Origin: Persebacter sp965221835
GTDB lineage: Bacteria > Pseudomonadota > Gammaproteobacteria > Tethybacterales > Persebacteraceae
DNA length: 64,000 bases
Reading direction: 5' to 3'
Assembly (NCBI GenBank): GCA_965221835.1
Contig: OZ244916.1
Location: forward strand, 558,001 to 622,000
Position numbers and translations under genes: made by a program. Position 1 is the first letter of the stretch. Each line of letters starts with the position of its first letter. The notes under the pieces are model-generated. The model ran no database searches. It had not been told where the DNA came from and saw nothing but the letters and a program-made list of their open reading frames with translations. This document shows positions 35,020 through 43,118 of this stretch, one piece after another.

Positions 35020-35181
35020 CTCGCCCCTGACATTTGTCGGGGGCGAAACAAGCCGCAGCAGTTTACTGCTGCAAACCCCGGCATTTTCCGCGAACGATAG
35101 ATTGCGGCGGAAAAGCGGAAATTGCGGGGCGGAGTAAACTCCGCCGTACTTGTTTCGCCCCCGACAAATGTCGGGGGCGAG
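35020..35181. repeat. 162-bp palindromic element, copy B
   Basis: Same length and structure as copy A at 21446-21607: terminal palindromes around GACATTTGTC / GACAAATGTC and inner palindromes CAGCAGTTTACTGCTG and GGCGGAGTAAACTCCGCC. It starts 11 bases after the stop of the Cys-rich gene and may also end its transcript. Confidence 0.85.
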
Positions 35182-35274
35182 TCAGGAACGCGGGAATGGA
35201 ATGTACTTTTTTCCGGTCATTTTGCGGGAATGGTAAATTTATTTTCGGCGGAATTTCGCCGCGTTCACCTCGTC

Positions 35275-35679
35275 ATTCCCGCGAACGCGGGAATCCATTT
35301 TTACCGACAAAATCCCGCATTCACCTCTTTTTGCAAAAAAAATGTGCGGAAATTCCAAACTTAATTTTCGCGTAAAATTCGCGAAACTCCAAAATTAATC
35401 GCCCCGAATAGATTCCCGCTTTCGCGGGAATGACGGCGTTTTTTCGCAGAATTCCGCCGCTTTCGCATTCCGATGTAAATCGGAATCTCCCCCGCCGCCG
35501 TCCGATTTTCGCCGCCGAATTCCCGCCTCCCCGCCGTCATTCCCGCGAAAGCGGGAATCCATTTTTACCGACAAATCCCCGCATTCACCTCGTTTTTGCA
35601 AAAAAATACGCGAAAATTCCAAACTTAATTTTCGCGTAAAATTCGCAAAACTCCAAAATTAATCTCCCCGAATAGATTC
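35275..35679. repeat. Composite palindromic repeats left of the IS element
   Basis: No gene is seen in 35182-35679. Palindromes lie at 35275-35294, 35412-35431, 35467-35486 and 35539-35558. The 90-base arm seen at 32.8-33.05 kb recurs after the first and last (about 35295-35382 and 35559-35644). A block starting AATTCCAAACTTAATT repeats with a 264-base period (35351 and 35615); the second copy is split by the IS element. Confidence 0.8.
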
Positions 35680-36765
35680 GGCAGATTCCAGTCCGAAGTG
35701 CAACAGTTGGGATATATTAGCATAATCCGAGTTGTTGTGCGGGGGTGCAAAATTGCAGGCGTGGTGTTGGGCGATGATTCAATATTTTTTCCGCCCGGCG
35801 CAATGCCTTCGGCAAGCCGTAGCGATGTAAATCGCGATTTACCATTCGCCGCACGAGACCGTTCATTTGCTCTACGCCACCGCGTTGTTGCGGGCGTCCC
35901 GGATCGCTCACATACCATTTTATGCCCAACGCTTTTTCTACTTTTCGCCAACGGACGAATTCCCAACCGCCGTCGCTCGTCATCGTGTGCACCGGCAAAC
36001 CGCGCAGCAGATGAATAATCCGCTTCGCCGTTTCGTCCGCCGAATAGTTCGGCAACAAAAACAATCGCACATAACCGCTTTTGCGTTCCCGCAAGGACAG
36101 CGACATCACGCGTTTTTGCCAATACATCGTATCAACTTCCCAATCGCCGAATCGTCCGCGGGCATTCACAATCGCCGGACGACCGGCAATCGGCGCGGCG
36201 TCTTTCATCATCGCGAATCGCCCGTCTTTCGGGCGTTTGCGGTAATGCCCCACGCCGAAACTCATTTGCCGGTGCGGCGCGCAACAAACAATACTTTTGC
36301 GCGGACGCGGCGGCTTACAATGCGAACCGCGACAGACATCTTTCCACAACCAGTTATACAACGCGCTTTTTCCGACCGGCAAAAACACCGCGGCGGACGA
36401 CACCGAATAATGATTATTCATCCAAAACGCGAAGTCGCGCAATACGGCATCGGAAAGTTTGCGCGGGCGTTCAGAGGCGCGTCGTCGTCGCACTTTGGCG
36501 CGATGATGAGCGACTTCGGGATTGTAGTATTGCCGCCGGCATCGTTTGATTTCCCGTGAAATGGTGGAAACAGAGACGCCGAGTTCTTTTGCGATTTTTC
36601 GTTGCGATGTTTTTTGTCGCAGGCGGACGCAAATTGTGATACGATGAGAAAGGGACAGATGGGTATACATAAGATCCTCCGAAGTAATAACAAATAGCCA
36701 AAAGAGGATTATCCTTCTGTCCCCTTTTTTTGGCCCCTCTGTTGCACTTCGGACTGGAATCTGCC
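35680..36765. mobile_element. IS30-family insertion sequence, complete
   Basis: 1086 bases bounded by perfect 27-base inverted repeats: 35680-35706 (GGCAGATTCCAGTCC...) and 36739-36765 (...GGACTGGAATCTGCC). The three bases TTC at 35677-35679 are repeated at 36766-36768 as a target duplication. One transposase gene fills it. Removing the element and one TTC restores ATTCCCGCTTTCGCGGGAAT, so it landed inside a copy of the palindromic repeat. Confidence 0.93.
35717..36670 (-). CDS. IS30-family transposase
   Basis: 317 residues. GGAGGATCTT before ATG. N-terminal helix-turn-helix KIAKELGVSVSTISREIKR (about 25-43), then the IS30-type DDE core: first Asp in WEVDTMYW, second in MTSDGGWEF, and Glu in GGVEQMNGLVRR. 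The gene appears intact and lies 11 bases inside the left inverted repeat and 68 inside the right one, so the element may still be mobile. Confidence 0.93.
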   Translation of the reverse strand: MYTHLSLSHRITICVRLRQKTSQRKIAKELGVSVSTISREIKRCRRQYYNPEVAHHRAKVRRRRASERPRKLSDAVLRDFAFWMNNHYSVSSAAVFLPVGKSALYNWLWKDVCRGSHCKPPRPRKSIVCCAPHRQMSFGVGHYRKRPKDGRFAMMKDAAPIAGRPAIVNARGRFGDWEVDTMYWQKRVMSLSLRERKSGYVRLFLLPNYSADETAKRIIHLLRGLPVHTMTSDGGWEFVRWRKVEKALGIKWYVSDPGRPQQRGGVEQMNGLVRRMVNRDLHRYGLPKALRRAEKILNHRPTPRLQFCTPAQQLGLC

Positions 36766-36939
36766 TTCCCGCTTTCGCGGGAATGACGGCGTTTTTTCGC
36801 GGAATTCCGCCGCTTTCGCATTCCGATGTAAATCGGAATCTCCTGCAGAGATTCCGGCGTTCGCCGGAATGGAAAATTTTATTTTCCGGTCGTTTTGCGG
36901 AAAATAGAAAATTTTATTTTCCGGTCGTTTTTCGGAAAT
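36765..36939. repeat. Palindromes and a short tandem repeat right of the IS element
   Basis: Split palindrome half at 36766-36784, then perfect 20-base palindromes at 36820-36839 (ATTCCGATGTAAATCGGAAT) and 36851-36870 (ATTCCGGCGTTCGCCGGAAT). Two copies of GAAAATTTTATTTTCCGGTC, each followed by GTTTT, follow at about 36872-36935. No gene is seen between 36766 and 36981. Confidence 0.7.
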
Positions 36940-36981
36940 GGGAAGAAGAGGGCGGCGGGATTCTTTGCCGAAAAAAGCAAA

Positions 36982-37767
36982 TTATTCGCCTTGCCAGATG
37001 GGTTTGCGTTTTTCTATGAATGCGCCGATGCCTTCTTGTGCGTCGTGTCGCAGCATATTTTGAGTCATTACTTCGCCCGCATAATCGTAGGCGGATTCCA
37101 ATCCCATTTCCAATTGACGGTAAAACGCTTCTTTGCCGATTTTGATAGTAATCGGCGATTTGTCAACAATTTGCGCCGCTAATTTAAAACAACTTTTCAT
37201 TAAATCGTCCGCCGGTACGACTTCGTTAATCAATCCCGCCGCCGCCGCTTCATTTGCGTTCATCGCATCGCCGGTGAGCAACATTTTCATCGCCTGTTTG
37301 CGTCCGATATTGCGCGAAAGCGGCACCATCGGCGTGGAACAAAATAATCCGATATGGACGCCGGGCGTTGCAAATTTGGCGTTTTCGGATGCAATCGCCA
37401 AATCGCAAGTTGCGACAAGTTGACATCCCGCCGCCGTCGCCATTCCCTGCACCGCTGCGATAACCGGTTGCGGGGCGCGGGTTATGGACAGCATCATTTC
37501 GGAGCAACGCGCAAATAAATCGCGATAGTCGTCCGCACCGATTTTCGCGCGCACTTCGCGCAAATCGTGTCCGGCACAAAACACCGGACCTTCGGCGGCG
37601 ATAATAACTGCGCGCACCGAAGAATCGTCCGCCGCCGCCGTCAACGCATTATGGAGCGCGGCGATGAGCGAATCGGAAAGGGCGTTGCGGCTTTGCGGGC
37701 GGTTGAGCGTGAGAATGCGCGCGCCGTCCCGGTCGGTTTGCGTCAATACGGGCGCGGAATCGGTCAT
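36982..37767 (-). CDS. Enoyl-CoA hydratase/isomerase family protein
   Basis: 261 residues from MTDSAPVLTQTDRDG. Crotonase fold: LNRPQSRNALSDSL, oxyanion-hole block EGPVFCAGHDLREVRA (about 60-75) and VQGMATAAGCQLVATCDLAIAS (about 108-129). Glu residues of classical hydratases are not clearly present in the AAGCQLV block, so the reaction (hydration, isomerisation or hydrolysis) is uncertain. The ending FIEKRKPIWQG is typical of the family. TATAAT lies 6 bases before the ATG; a second TATAAT lies about 40 bases further upstream, so the true leader length is open. Confidence 0.88.
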   Translation of the reverse strand: MTDSAPVLTQTDRDGARILTLNRPQSRNALSDSLIAALHNALTAAADDSSVRAVIIAAEGPVFCAGHDLREVRAKIGADDYRDLFARCSEMMLSITRAPQPVIAAVQGMATAAGCQLVATCDLAIASENAKFATPGVHIGLFCSTPMVPLSRNIGRKQAMKMLLTGDAMNANEAAAAGLINEVVPADDLMKSCFKLAAQIVDKSPITIKIGKEAFYRQLEMGLESAYDYAGEVMTQNMLRHDAQEGIGAFIEKRKPIWQGE

Positions 37768-37773
37768 TCCGCC

Positions 37774-37779
37774 ATTATA
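37774..37779 (-). promoter_or_regulatory. -10 box 6 bases before the enoyl-CoA hydratase start
   Basis: On the minus strand TATAAT-GGCGGA-ATG. A palindromic ATTATAAT at 37817-37824 is an alternative promoter that could also serve zapE. Confidence 0.4.
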
Positions 37780-37864
37780 CGCTTTTTTCCGCCGTCCGCC
37801 GAATTGCAAAAATAGATTATAATTTTCGCGGAAATAAACAATTTATAGTTTTCGCGGAACGATT

Positions 37865-38992
37865 ATGGATATTGCAAAAAATCAGTGTCTGCTGGACGAC
37901 AACGCTGTTTCGGCGTGGTACGACTCTCTCGTACAAAAAGGCGTTTTGTTTCCGGATGCGCGACAAAAAGCGGCAATCGCCAGATTGCAAGAATTGGCGG
38001 ATATTGTCGTCGCACCGCCCGCACCGTCCGGCGGATTTTGGTCGCGTTTGCGCGCACCCGCGAAACCGGCGGCGGGCGAATGCGGATTGTATATTCACGG
38101 CGGAGTAGGGCGCGGCAAAAGTTTTTTGATGGATGGTTTTTATCTGCAACTGCGCACCGAAAAAAAAATGCGCGCGCATTTTCATCAGTTTATACGCCGC
38201 TTTCACGAAGATATGAAAAAACGCGAAGGTGAAAACGATCCGCTTGTTGCGGTCGCCGATTCCATTTCTTCCCGATTCAATATCGTTTGTTTGGACGAAT
38301 TTCATGTGTCGGACATTACGGACGCGATGATTTTGGGGCGATTGATTTCCCGCCTGACCGGCAACGGTACGCGGCTGGTCACAACTTCCAACTACGCCCC
38401 CGCGGCGTTGTATCCGAACGGACTCGCGCGCGACCGCTTTTTACCGGCGATTGAAATGTTGCAGGAGCGGCTGGAAGTGTTCGCGTTGGACGGCGAAAAC
38501 GATTATCGTTTGCGCCACATTGCGGACGACGGCGAAGTATTTTTTTGCGAAGACGGCGGGCGGCGAATGCGGAAGTTATTTGATTTGTTGGCGTGCGGCA
38601 TTTCGCTGCCGCCGTCTCTCAAAATTCATGGGCGGCGCATTCCTGCGCGGGCGCGATCGTCGGACGCGATATGGTTTTCGTTTTCGCAAGTGTGTGATAC
38701 CGCGATGGGGCAGGGCGATTATCTCGCGCTTGCCGAACGATTCGCCGTGATAATGTTGTCGGATGTGCCGCCGCTGGACGAACCGGCGTTGTCGGAGGCG
38801 GCGCGGCGATTTACTTGGCTGGTGGATATTTTATACGACCGGCGCGTGACGCTTGCGCTGGATATGCAAATGCCGTTAAAAAAATTGTACGGCGAATCGG
38901 AAGGCGGCGAATCGGGGCGGACGATGAGTCGCCTGATAGAAATGCAATCGCGCAACTATTGGGAAGCGTCGTTGCCGTTCGCGGCATCTTGA
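37865..38992 (+). CDS. zapE: Cell division ATPase ZapE (AFG1 family)
   Basis: 375 residues. Walker A GLYIHGGVGRGKSFLMD (about 77-93), FHQFIRRFHEDMKK, Walker B IVCLDEFHVSDITDAMILGRL (about 141-161), and TSNYAPAALYPNGLARDRFLPAI. AFG1/ZapE proteins bind FtsZ at late septation. It stands alone here, divergent from the enoyl-CoA hydratase gene. Its last 37 bases overlap the convergent mannosyltransferase gene. Confidence 0.92.
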   Translation: MDIAKNQCLLDDNAVSAWYDSLVQKGVLFPDARQKAAIARLQELADIVVAPPAPSGGFWSRLRAPAKPAAGECGLYIHGGVGRGKSFLMDGFYLQLRTEKKMRAHFHQFIRRFHEDMKKREGENDPLVAVADSISSRFNIVCLDEFHVSDITDAMILGRLISRLTGNGTRLVTTSNYAPAALYPNGLARDRFLPAIEMLQERLEVFALDGENDYRLRHIADDGEVFFCEDGGRRMRKLFDLLACGISLPPSLKIHGRRIPARARSSDAIWFSFSQVCDTAMGQGDYLALAERFAVIMLSDVPPLDEPALSEAARRFTWLVDILYDRRVTLALDMQMPLKKLYGESEGGESGRTMSRLIEMQSRNYWEASLPFAAS

Positions 38993-40746
38993 AAAATAAC
39001 GCCATAGCGGTCAGGCGGAATCGGCGCGCTATCGCCGAGAATTTTTTCCGCAAATTGTTCCAATCCGCCGGCGGTGATGATTTCATAACGGCGCCATTCG
39101 CGCACCGGTTTGTCGCGATTTATTTTCCATAAAACAGTTTTGCCGAATTTCATTTCTGGTGCGAAATTGTCCAAAACACGTTTTTGTCCGAGTACGTTCC
39201 AATACGCAAGTTGCCCGTTTTCGGCGGCAAAAAGCGGCAGCGAAAGAACACCGGCGGCGGTTTGCAATCCTTGCACAATTCCGCCGCTTCGGGTACGCGC
39301 CGCCGTGATTTTGTCGCCCGCCGCCGTTTCGCGTTCGGTGATAATGTGGCTGACATAATCGGCGGGATCGCCGTCCGCGAGTTGCGACCATGCGCGTGCA
39401 GTATAAAACGGCACGGCGCGATGCAAATAATAATAACCGCCCGTGTTGAAATACGGGCGGGTGAAATCGGCAACGCCGCGCACATTTTCGTCCGCGCTTA
39501 ATTGCCGGTAAATCTTAAACATTGAATCTTGTCCGGCGATAAAATTGACTTTGCCCGTTTCGTGCGAAAACGATTGGTAAATAGCGTTTTGCAGCGGAAT
39601 CGCGTTGAAGATTCCGGCAACGGAAATGAGCGAAAACGCCGCCGCCGCCGCCGCATAAAGTTTGCGCGAATCTTTAAGTTTTGTTGCGGCAACCGCCAGC
39701 ACATCTGCGGCAACCATCAGCCACAGCGGCGCCAGCGCGAAAATAAAACGGTATTCGCGGTGATTTTGCAACAAATGCGGAATCAAAATAACCAAAAATA
39801 AAATCAAAACAAAACCGTATCGGCGCCAACTTTTCGCCGCGCCATAAACGACCGCCAATATTAAACCGCCTGATGCGTGCAACAACCATAACGGCATTTG
39901 CAAGATGGACGATTCGCCCGCCCGCGCCGCACCGATGACGAGATTCATTTGCGCATTAAAATAATAGGAATAAAACGGCGCGCCCCACGACAGCCATTCC
40001 AGCAATCCGACCGCCGCCATTGTCGCCAGCGCACCGCCCGCCATTGCTGCCCGCCCGTTCGCATTGCCGCGCCAAAATCCCGCCAGCAATATCAATCCCG
40101 CCGCCGGTGCATATTGAAATCGCACCGCCACCGCCAGCGCACCAATCGCGCCTGCGAGTGCAAATTTTTTCCAACTTTCTTTCGGCGACAACGGTGTTGT
40201 CGCCAGCAACGCCAGCAATATTGATGTTGCAACAAATTCGGTCATCGGTTTGTGCGCAAAACCCGCGAGTTCGTACCAAAAAACGCCCGCCAGCAACGCG
40301 ATTCGCGCCGCCGTCTCGCCCCAATGACGGCGCGAAAAAATATACATTCCCCACGGAATCAACAGCGACAACGCGCAAAACAAAAGTTTGACCGCGCTGA
40401 TATAAAAAACCGGCGAATCCAATCCGACCATTTTGCAAATCCATAAAACGCCCGCGGCGAGTCCCGGCACCAGCCACGACCGCGCGCCATAAAAATATTC
40501 CCAATAAACGACTCCCGCACCGAAAACCAAACGATGCGCTTGTTCCAAATATTGCATAACTTCGTCGGGATGCACGACAAAATCGCCGGACAAAGCAACC
40601 GCCGCGCGCAATAGGAACGCCGCCGCCAGCAACAGCGGCAAGTACCGCCAATGCGGTTCTGTTGCCGGTTGCGGATGCAAAAATGCGGCAACGATTCCCC
40701 GTTCGCCGCGCACATTGCCGCGCCGCCGTGATTTATTTTTCGGCAT
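38956..40746 (-). CDS. GT22-like mannosyltransferase membrane protein
   Basis: 596 residues with about ten membrane helices. The first loop HPDEVMQYLEQAHRLVFG (about 58-75) and WEYFYGARSWLVPG match the HPDE motif of GT22 (Alg9/PIG-B type) polyprenol-phosphate-mannose transferases, which also occur in some bacteria. The C-terminal 150 residues are a soluble domain. It would add a sugar from a lipid-linked donor to a periplasmic glycan or lipid; acceptor unknown. It overlaps map by 14 bases (cotranscribed with purD-map) and zapE tail to tail. Confidence 0.85.
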   Translation of the reverse strand: MPKNKSRRRGNVRGERGIVAAFLHPQPATEPHWRYLPLLLAAAFLLRAAVALSGDFVVHPDEVMQYLEQAHRLVFGAGVVYWEYFYGARSWLVPGLAAGVLWICKMVGLDSPVFYISAVKLLFCALSLLIPWGMYIFSRRHWGETAARIALLAGVFWYELAGFAHKPMTEFVATSILLALLATTPLSPKESWKKFALAGAIGALAVAVRFQYAPAAGLILLAGFWRGNANGRAAMAGGALATMAAVGLLEWLSWGAPFYSYYFNAQMNLVIGAARAGESSILQMPLWLLHASGGLILAVVYGAAKSWRRYGFVLILFLVILIPHLLQNHREYRFIFALAPLWLMVAADVLAVAATKLKDSRKLYAAAAAAFSLISVAGIFNAIPLQNAIYQSFSHETGKVNFIAGQDSMFKIYRQLSADENVRGVADFTRPYFNTGGYYYLHRAVPFYTARAWSQLADGDPADYVSHIITERETAAGDKITAARTRSGGIVQGLQTAAGVLSLPLFAAENGQLAYWNVLGQKRVLDNFAPEMKFGKTVLWKINRDKPVREWRRYEIITAGGLEQFAEKILGDSAPIPPDRYGVIFQDAANGNDASQ

Positions 40747-41518
40747 CGGACAATGTCATGACTTCGTAGCCGTTTGCGGAAACGCGAACGGTATGTTCCC
40801 ATTGCGCCGACAAACTGCGATCCCGGGTGACTGCCGTCCAGCCGTCCGGCAATATTTTGACCGCATTTTTTCCGGCGTTTATCATCGGTTCAATCGTAAA
40901 AATCATGTTTTCGCGCAATAGCGGTCCTTCTTTGTTTTGTGCGTAATGCAAAACTTGCGGCGGTTCGTGAAAATCGCTGCCCAATCCGTGTCCGCAAAAT
41001 TCGCGCACGACGCTAAATCCGCATGAGTCGGCGTGTTTTTGTATCGCCTCGCCGATGGCGTTGAGCGTCGCACCTGGTCGCACCGTTTCAATGCCGCACC
41101 ACAAACATTCCAAAGTCGCATCGCACAATCGCCGCGCGAGAATGGACGGTTCGCCCGCATAAAACATTCGCCCCGTGTCGCCGTGCCAGCCGTCTTTTAC
41201 CACGGTGACATCAATATTTAAAATGTCGCCGTTTTTGAGAACGCGATTGAAATCGGGAATGCCGTGACAAACCTGATTGTTAATTGAAGTGCATATCGCC
41301 TTGGGAAAAGGGGGATGACCGGGCGGTTCGTAAAGCAGCGGGGCGGGGCGGGCACCCGCCGCGGTGATAAATTCGTGACACAAACGATCAATTTCGCCGG
41401 TGCTGATTCCCGGTTTGACAAACGGCGTGATGTAATCCAAAGTTTGCGCGGCGAGGGCGCATGCGATTCGCATTTTTTCTACTTGTTCGGGATTTTTAAT
41501 TGGAATTTCGCGTGCCAT
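40733..41518 (-). CDS. map: Methionine aminopeptidase, type I
   Basis: 261 residues. Metal ligands: Asp in NIDVTVVKDGWHGDTGRMF (about 98 and 109), His in GHGLGSDFHEPP (about 172), Glu in FTIEPMIN (about 205) and the C-terminal Glu in QWEHTV (about 236). It removes initiator methionine from new proteins. GAGGAGAATTTTTA before ATG gives the start, 1 base overlapping the purD stop. Confidence 0.95.
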   Translation of the reverse strand: MAREIPIKNPEQVEKMRIACALAAQTLDYITPFVKPGISTGEIDRLCHEFITAAGARPAPLLYEPPGHPPFPKAICTSINNQVCHGIPDFNRVLKNGDILNIDVTVVKDGWHGDTGRMFYAGEPSILARRLCDATLECLWCGIETVRPGATLNAIGEAIQKHADSCGFSVVREFCGHGLGSDFHEPPQVLHYAQNKEGPLLRENMIFTIEPMINAGKNAVKILPDGWTAVTRDRSLSAQWEHTVRVSANGYEVMTLSDAEK

Positions 41519-42879
41519 TAAAAATTCTCCTCTCGCAAATTTGCGGTTTGCAATTTGCGTAGTTTGTGTAAATCGTCTTGCGAACCGATGTCGCGGCGAA
41601 AATCCAAATCGCCGACAATGTGCCGGTCAATCGCCGCATCAATGCGGGCGGCGGCGGCGGGAATGTCGTCCGCCGCGCAACCGAGTGCGACAACGCGACT
41701 CGGTTTTCCCAATGTTTTATAGGCGGTGCGGCGATTTTCATCGGCAACGCATGACGCACAAAACATTTCCACGCCGTCCGCCGCAATCGCCGATTCGTCC
41801 GCATGAAAAGCGACAACGCCGCCGCCCGGCAGCGGATAGTCGCGCGAAACGAGATATTTGACGACGGTCGCCCGCGCCGCAAATCGCACATCGTGCAATG
41901 TTCCCGAATGCATCGCCCGCAACAAATCCGGAAACGATTCTTGTAGCAACATCAAAATATTTAACGCTTCCGGATCGCCGAAGCGGGCGTTAAATTCCAT
42001 AAAACGAATTCCTTTTTCTGTCTTAAAAAATCCGCCGTTTAATACGCCGGTAAAATGCATTCCGTTCGCGCGCATTTCGTCAATCGCGCGTTGCATAAAC
42101 GATTCGCATTCCCGCCAATCGCGTTCGTCCATAAACGGCAAAAGTTTTCCGGCGGCGGTTATGCATCCCATTCCGCCGGTGCCGGGACCGGTATCGTTTG
42201 CGAAACGGTAAGGATAATCAAATGTCGCGGGCGCCATTGCCAGCGTTTTACCGTCCGTCAAACCCATTATCGTAAATTCCGCGCCGTCCAGTTTTTCGGT
42301 TAGCAACACACTTTCACCCGGATTTTCGGACAGCAAACGCGCCGCATAATCGCGGCATTCGCCGTAATCCGCGAGATGTTGCGGCATAACTTTCACGCCT
42401 TTGCCGCCGGTCAATCCTTGCGGCTTAACCACCGCGGCGATGTTTTGCGATTCAAACTCGCGGAGAATGTCGTCCAATGCGTTTTCGTTTTCCGCAATGC
42501 GATAAAACGGCACATGCGCCGGGCTGATTTTTTGCGCGAGTTGAATGGAATAAATTTTGTCCCATTCAATTCGGCATGCCGCTTTTGTGCCGCCGATGGT
42601 TTTTATGTTTTCGGCGAGTAGGGCGTCCGTCACGCCGTTCGCGAGCGGCGCATCCGAATTTACAAACGCATAATCAATCTGCTGTTCGCGGGCGAAACGC
42701 GCGACAATAGCGGGATCGGCGGCATTCGCAATCAAAGAAACGCCGCCGGTGCGGCGGACGCATTCCGTCACGGTCGGATTCGGATGGTCGGCGACGGCAT
42801 AAACGGCGGTTTCCGCCGCGCATTTCATCGCAAACGCGCTTTCTCTTCCGCCGCCGCCGACAATCAAAAACTTTTCCAT
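41518..42879 (-). CDS. purD: Phosphoribosylamine-glycine ligase
   Basis: 453 residues of the ATP-grasp GARS family. N-terminal FLIVGGGGRESAFAMKC, ATP-grasp blocks VVKPQGLTGGKGVKVM, FTIMGLTDGKTLAMAP, and FNARFGDPEALNILMLL. It catalyses the second step of purine synthesis. Overall it is rather divergent from enterobacterial PurD by eye. TATAAT lies 7 bases before the ATG, so a leaderless message is likely; map and the mannosyltransferase gene follow in the same operon. Confidence 0.92.
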   Translation of the reverse strand: MEKFLIVGGGGRESAFAMKCAAETAVYAVADHPNPTVTECVRRTGGVSLIANAADPAIVARFAREQQIDYAFVNSDAPLANGVTDALLAENIKTIGGTKAACRIEWDKIYSIQLAQKISPAHVPFYRIAENENALDDILREFESQNIAAVVKPQGLTGGKGVKVMPQHLADYGECRDYAARLLSENPGESVLLTEKLDGAEFTIMGLTDGKTLAMAPATFDYPYRFANDTGPGTGGMGCITAAGKLLPFMDERDWRECESFMQRAIDEMRANGMHFTGVLNGGFFKTEKGIRFMEFNARFGDPEALNILMLLQESFPDLLRAMHSGTLHDVRFAARATVVKYLVSRDYPLPGGGVVAFHADESAIAADGVEMFCASCVADENRRTAYKTLGKPSRVVALGCAADDIPAAAARIDAAIDRHIVGDLDFRRDIGSQDDLHKLRKLQTANLREENF

Positions 42880-42886
42880 AGCGGAA

Positions 42887-42892
42887 ATTATA
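42887..42892 (-). promoter_or_regulatory. -10 box 7 bases before purD
   Basis: On the minus strand TTTATAAT, then TTCCGCT, then ATG. No ribosome site is seen. Confidence 0.5.
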
Positions 42893-43118
42893 AACCGTTC
42901 CGAGCAGTTTCGCCGCCCGATGATGATAAATTAATGCGAAAGACAATGAGAAAAAACTTGACAACACGCGAACCGGAAGATATTAATTCTCATCGTTATT
43001 ATTCTGATTGCATTAATAATAACCCGCAAACTAATAATTTAATAACCCGCAAAACCGATTATTTACAAAAATTCCGCACAAACAAAACTTCGCATAATAA
43101 ATATTATGTCAAATACAA
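42893..43118. other. AT-rich intergenic flank of the CRISPR array
   Basis: No gene or clear signal is seen between purD and the first (degenerate) repeat. The stretch is clearly more AT-rich than its neighbours and contains imperfect ATAATAACCCGCAAA repeats near 43015-43055. Confidence 0.5.
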
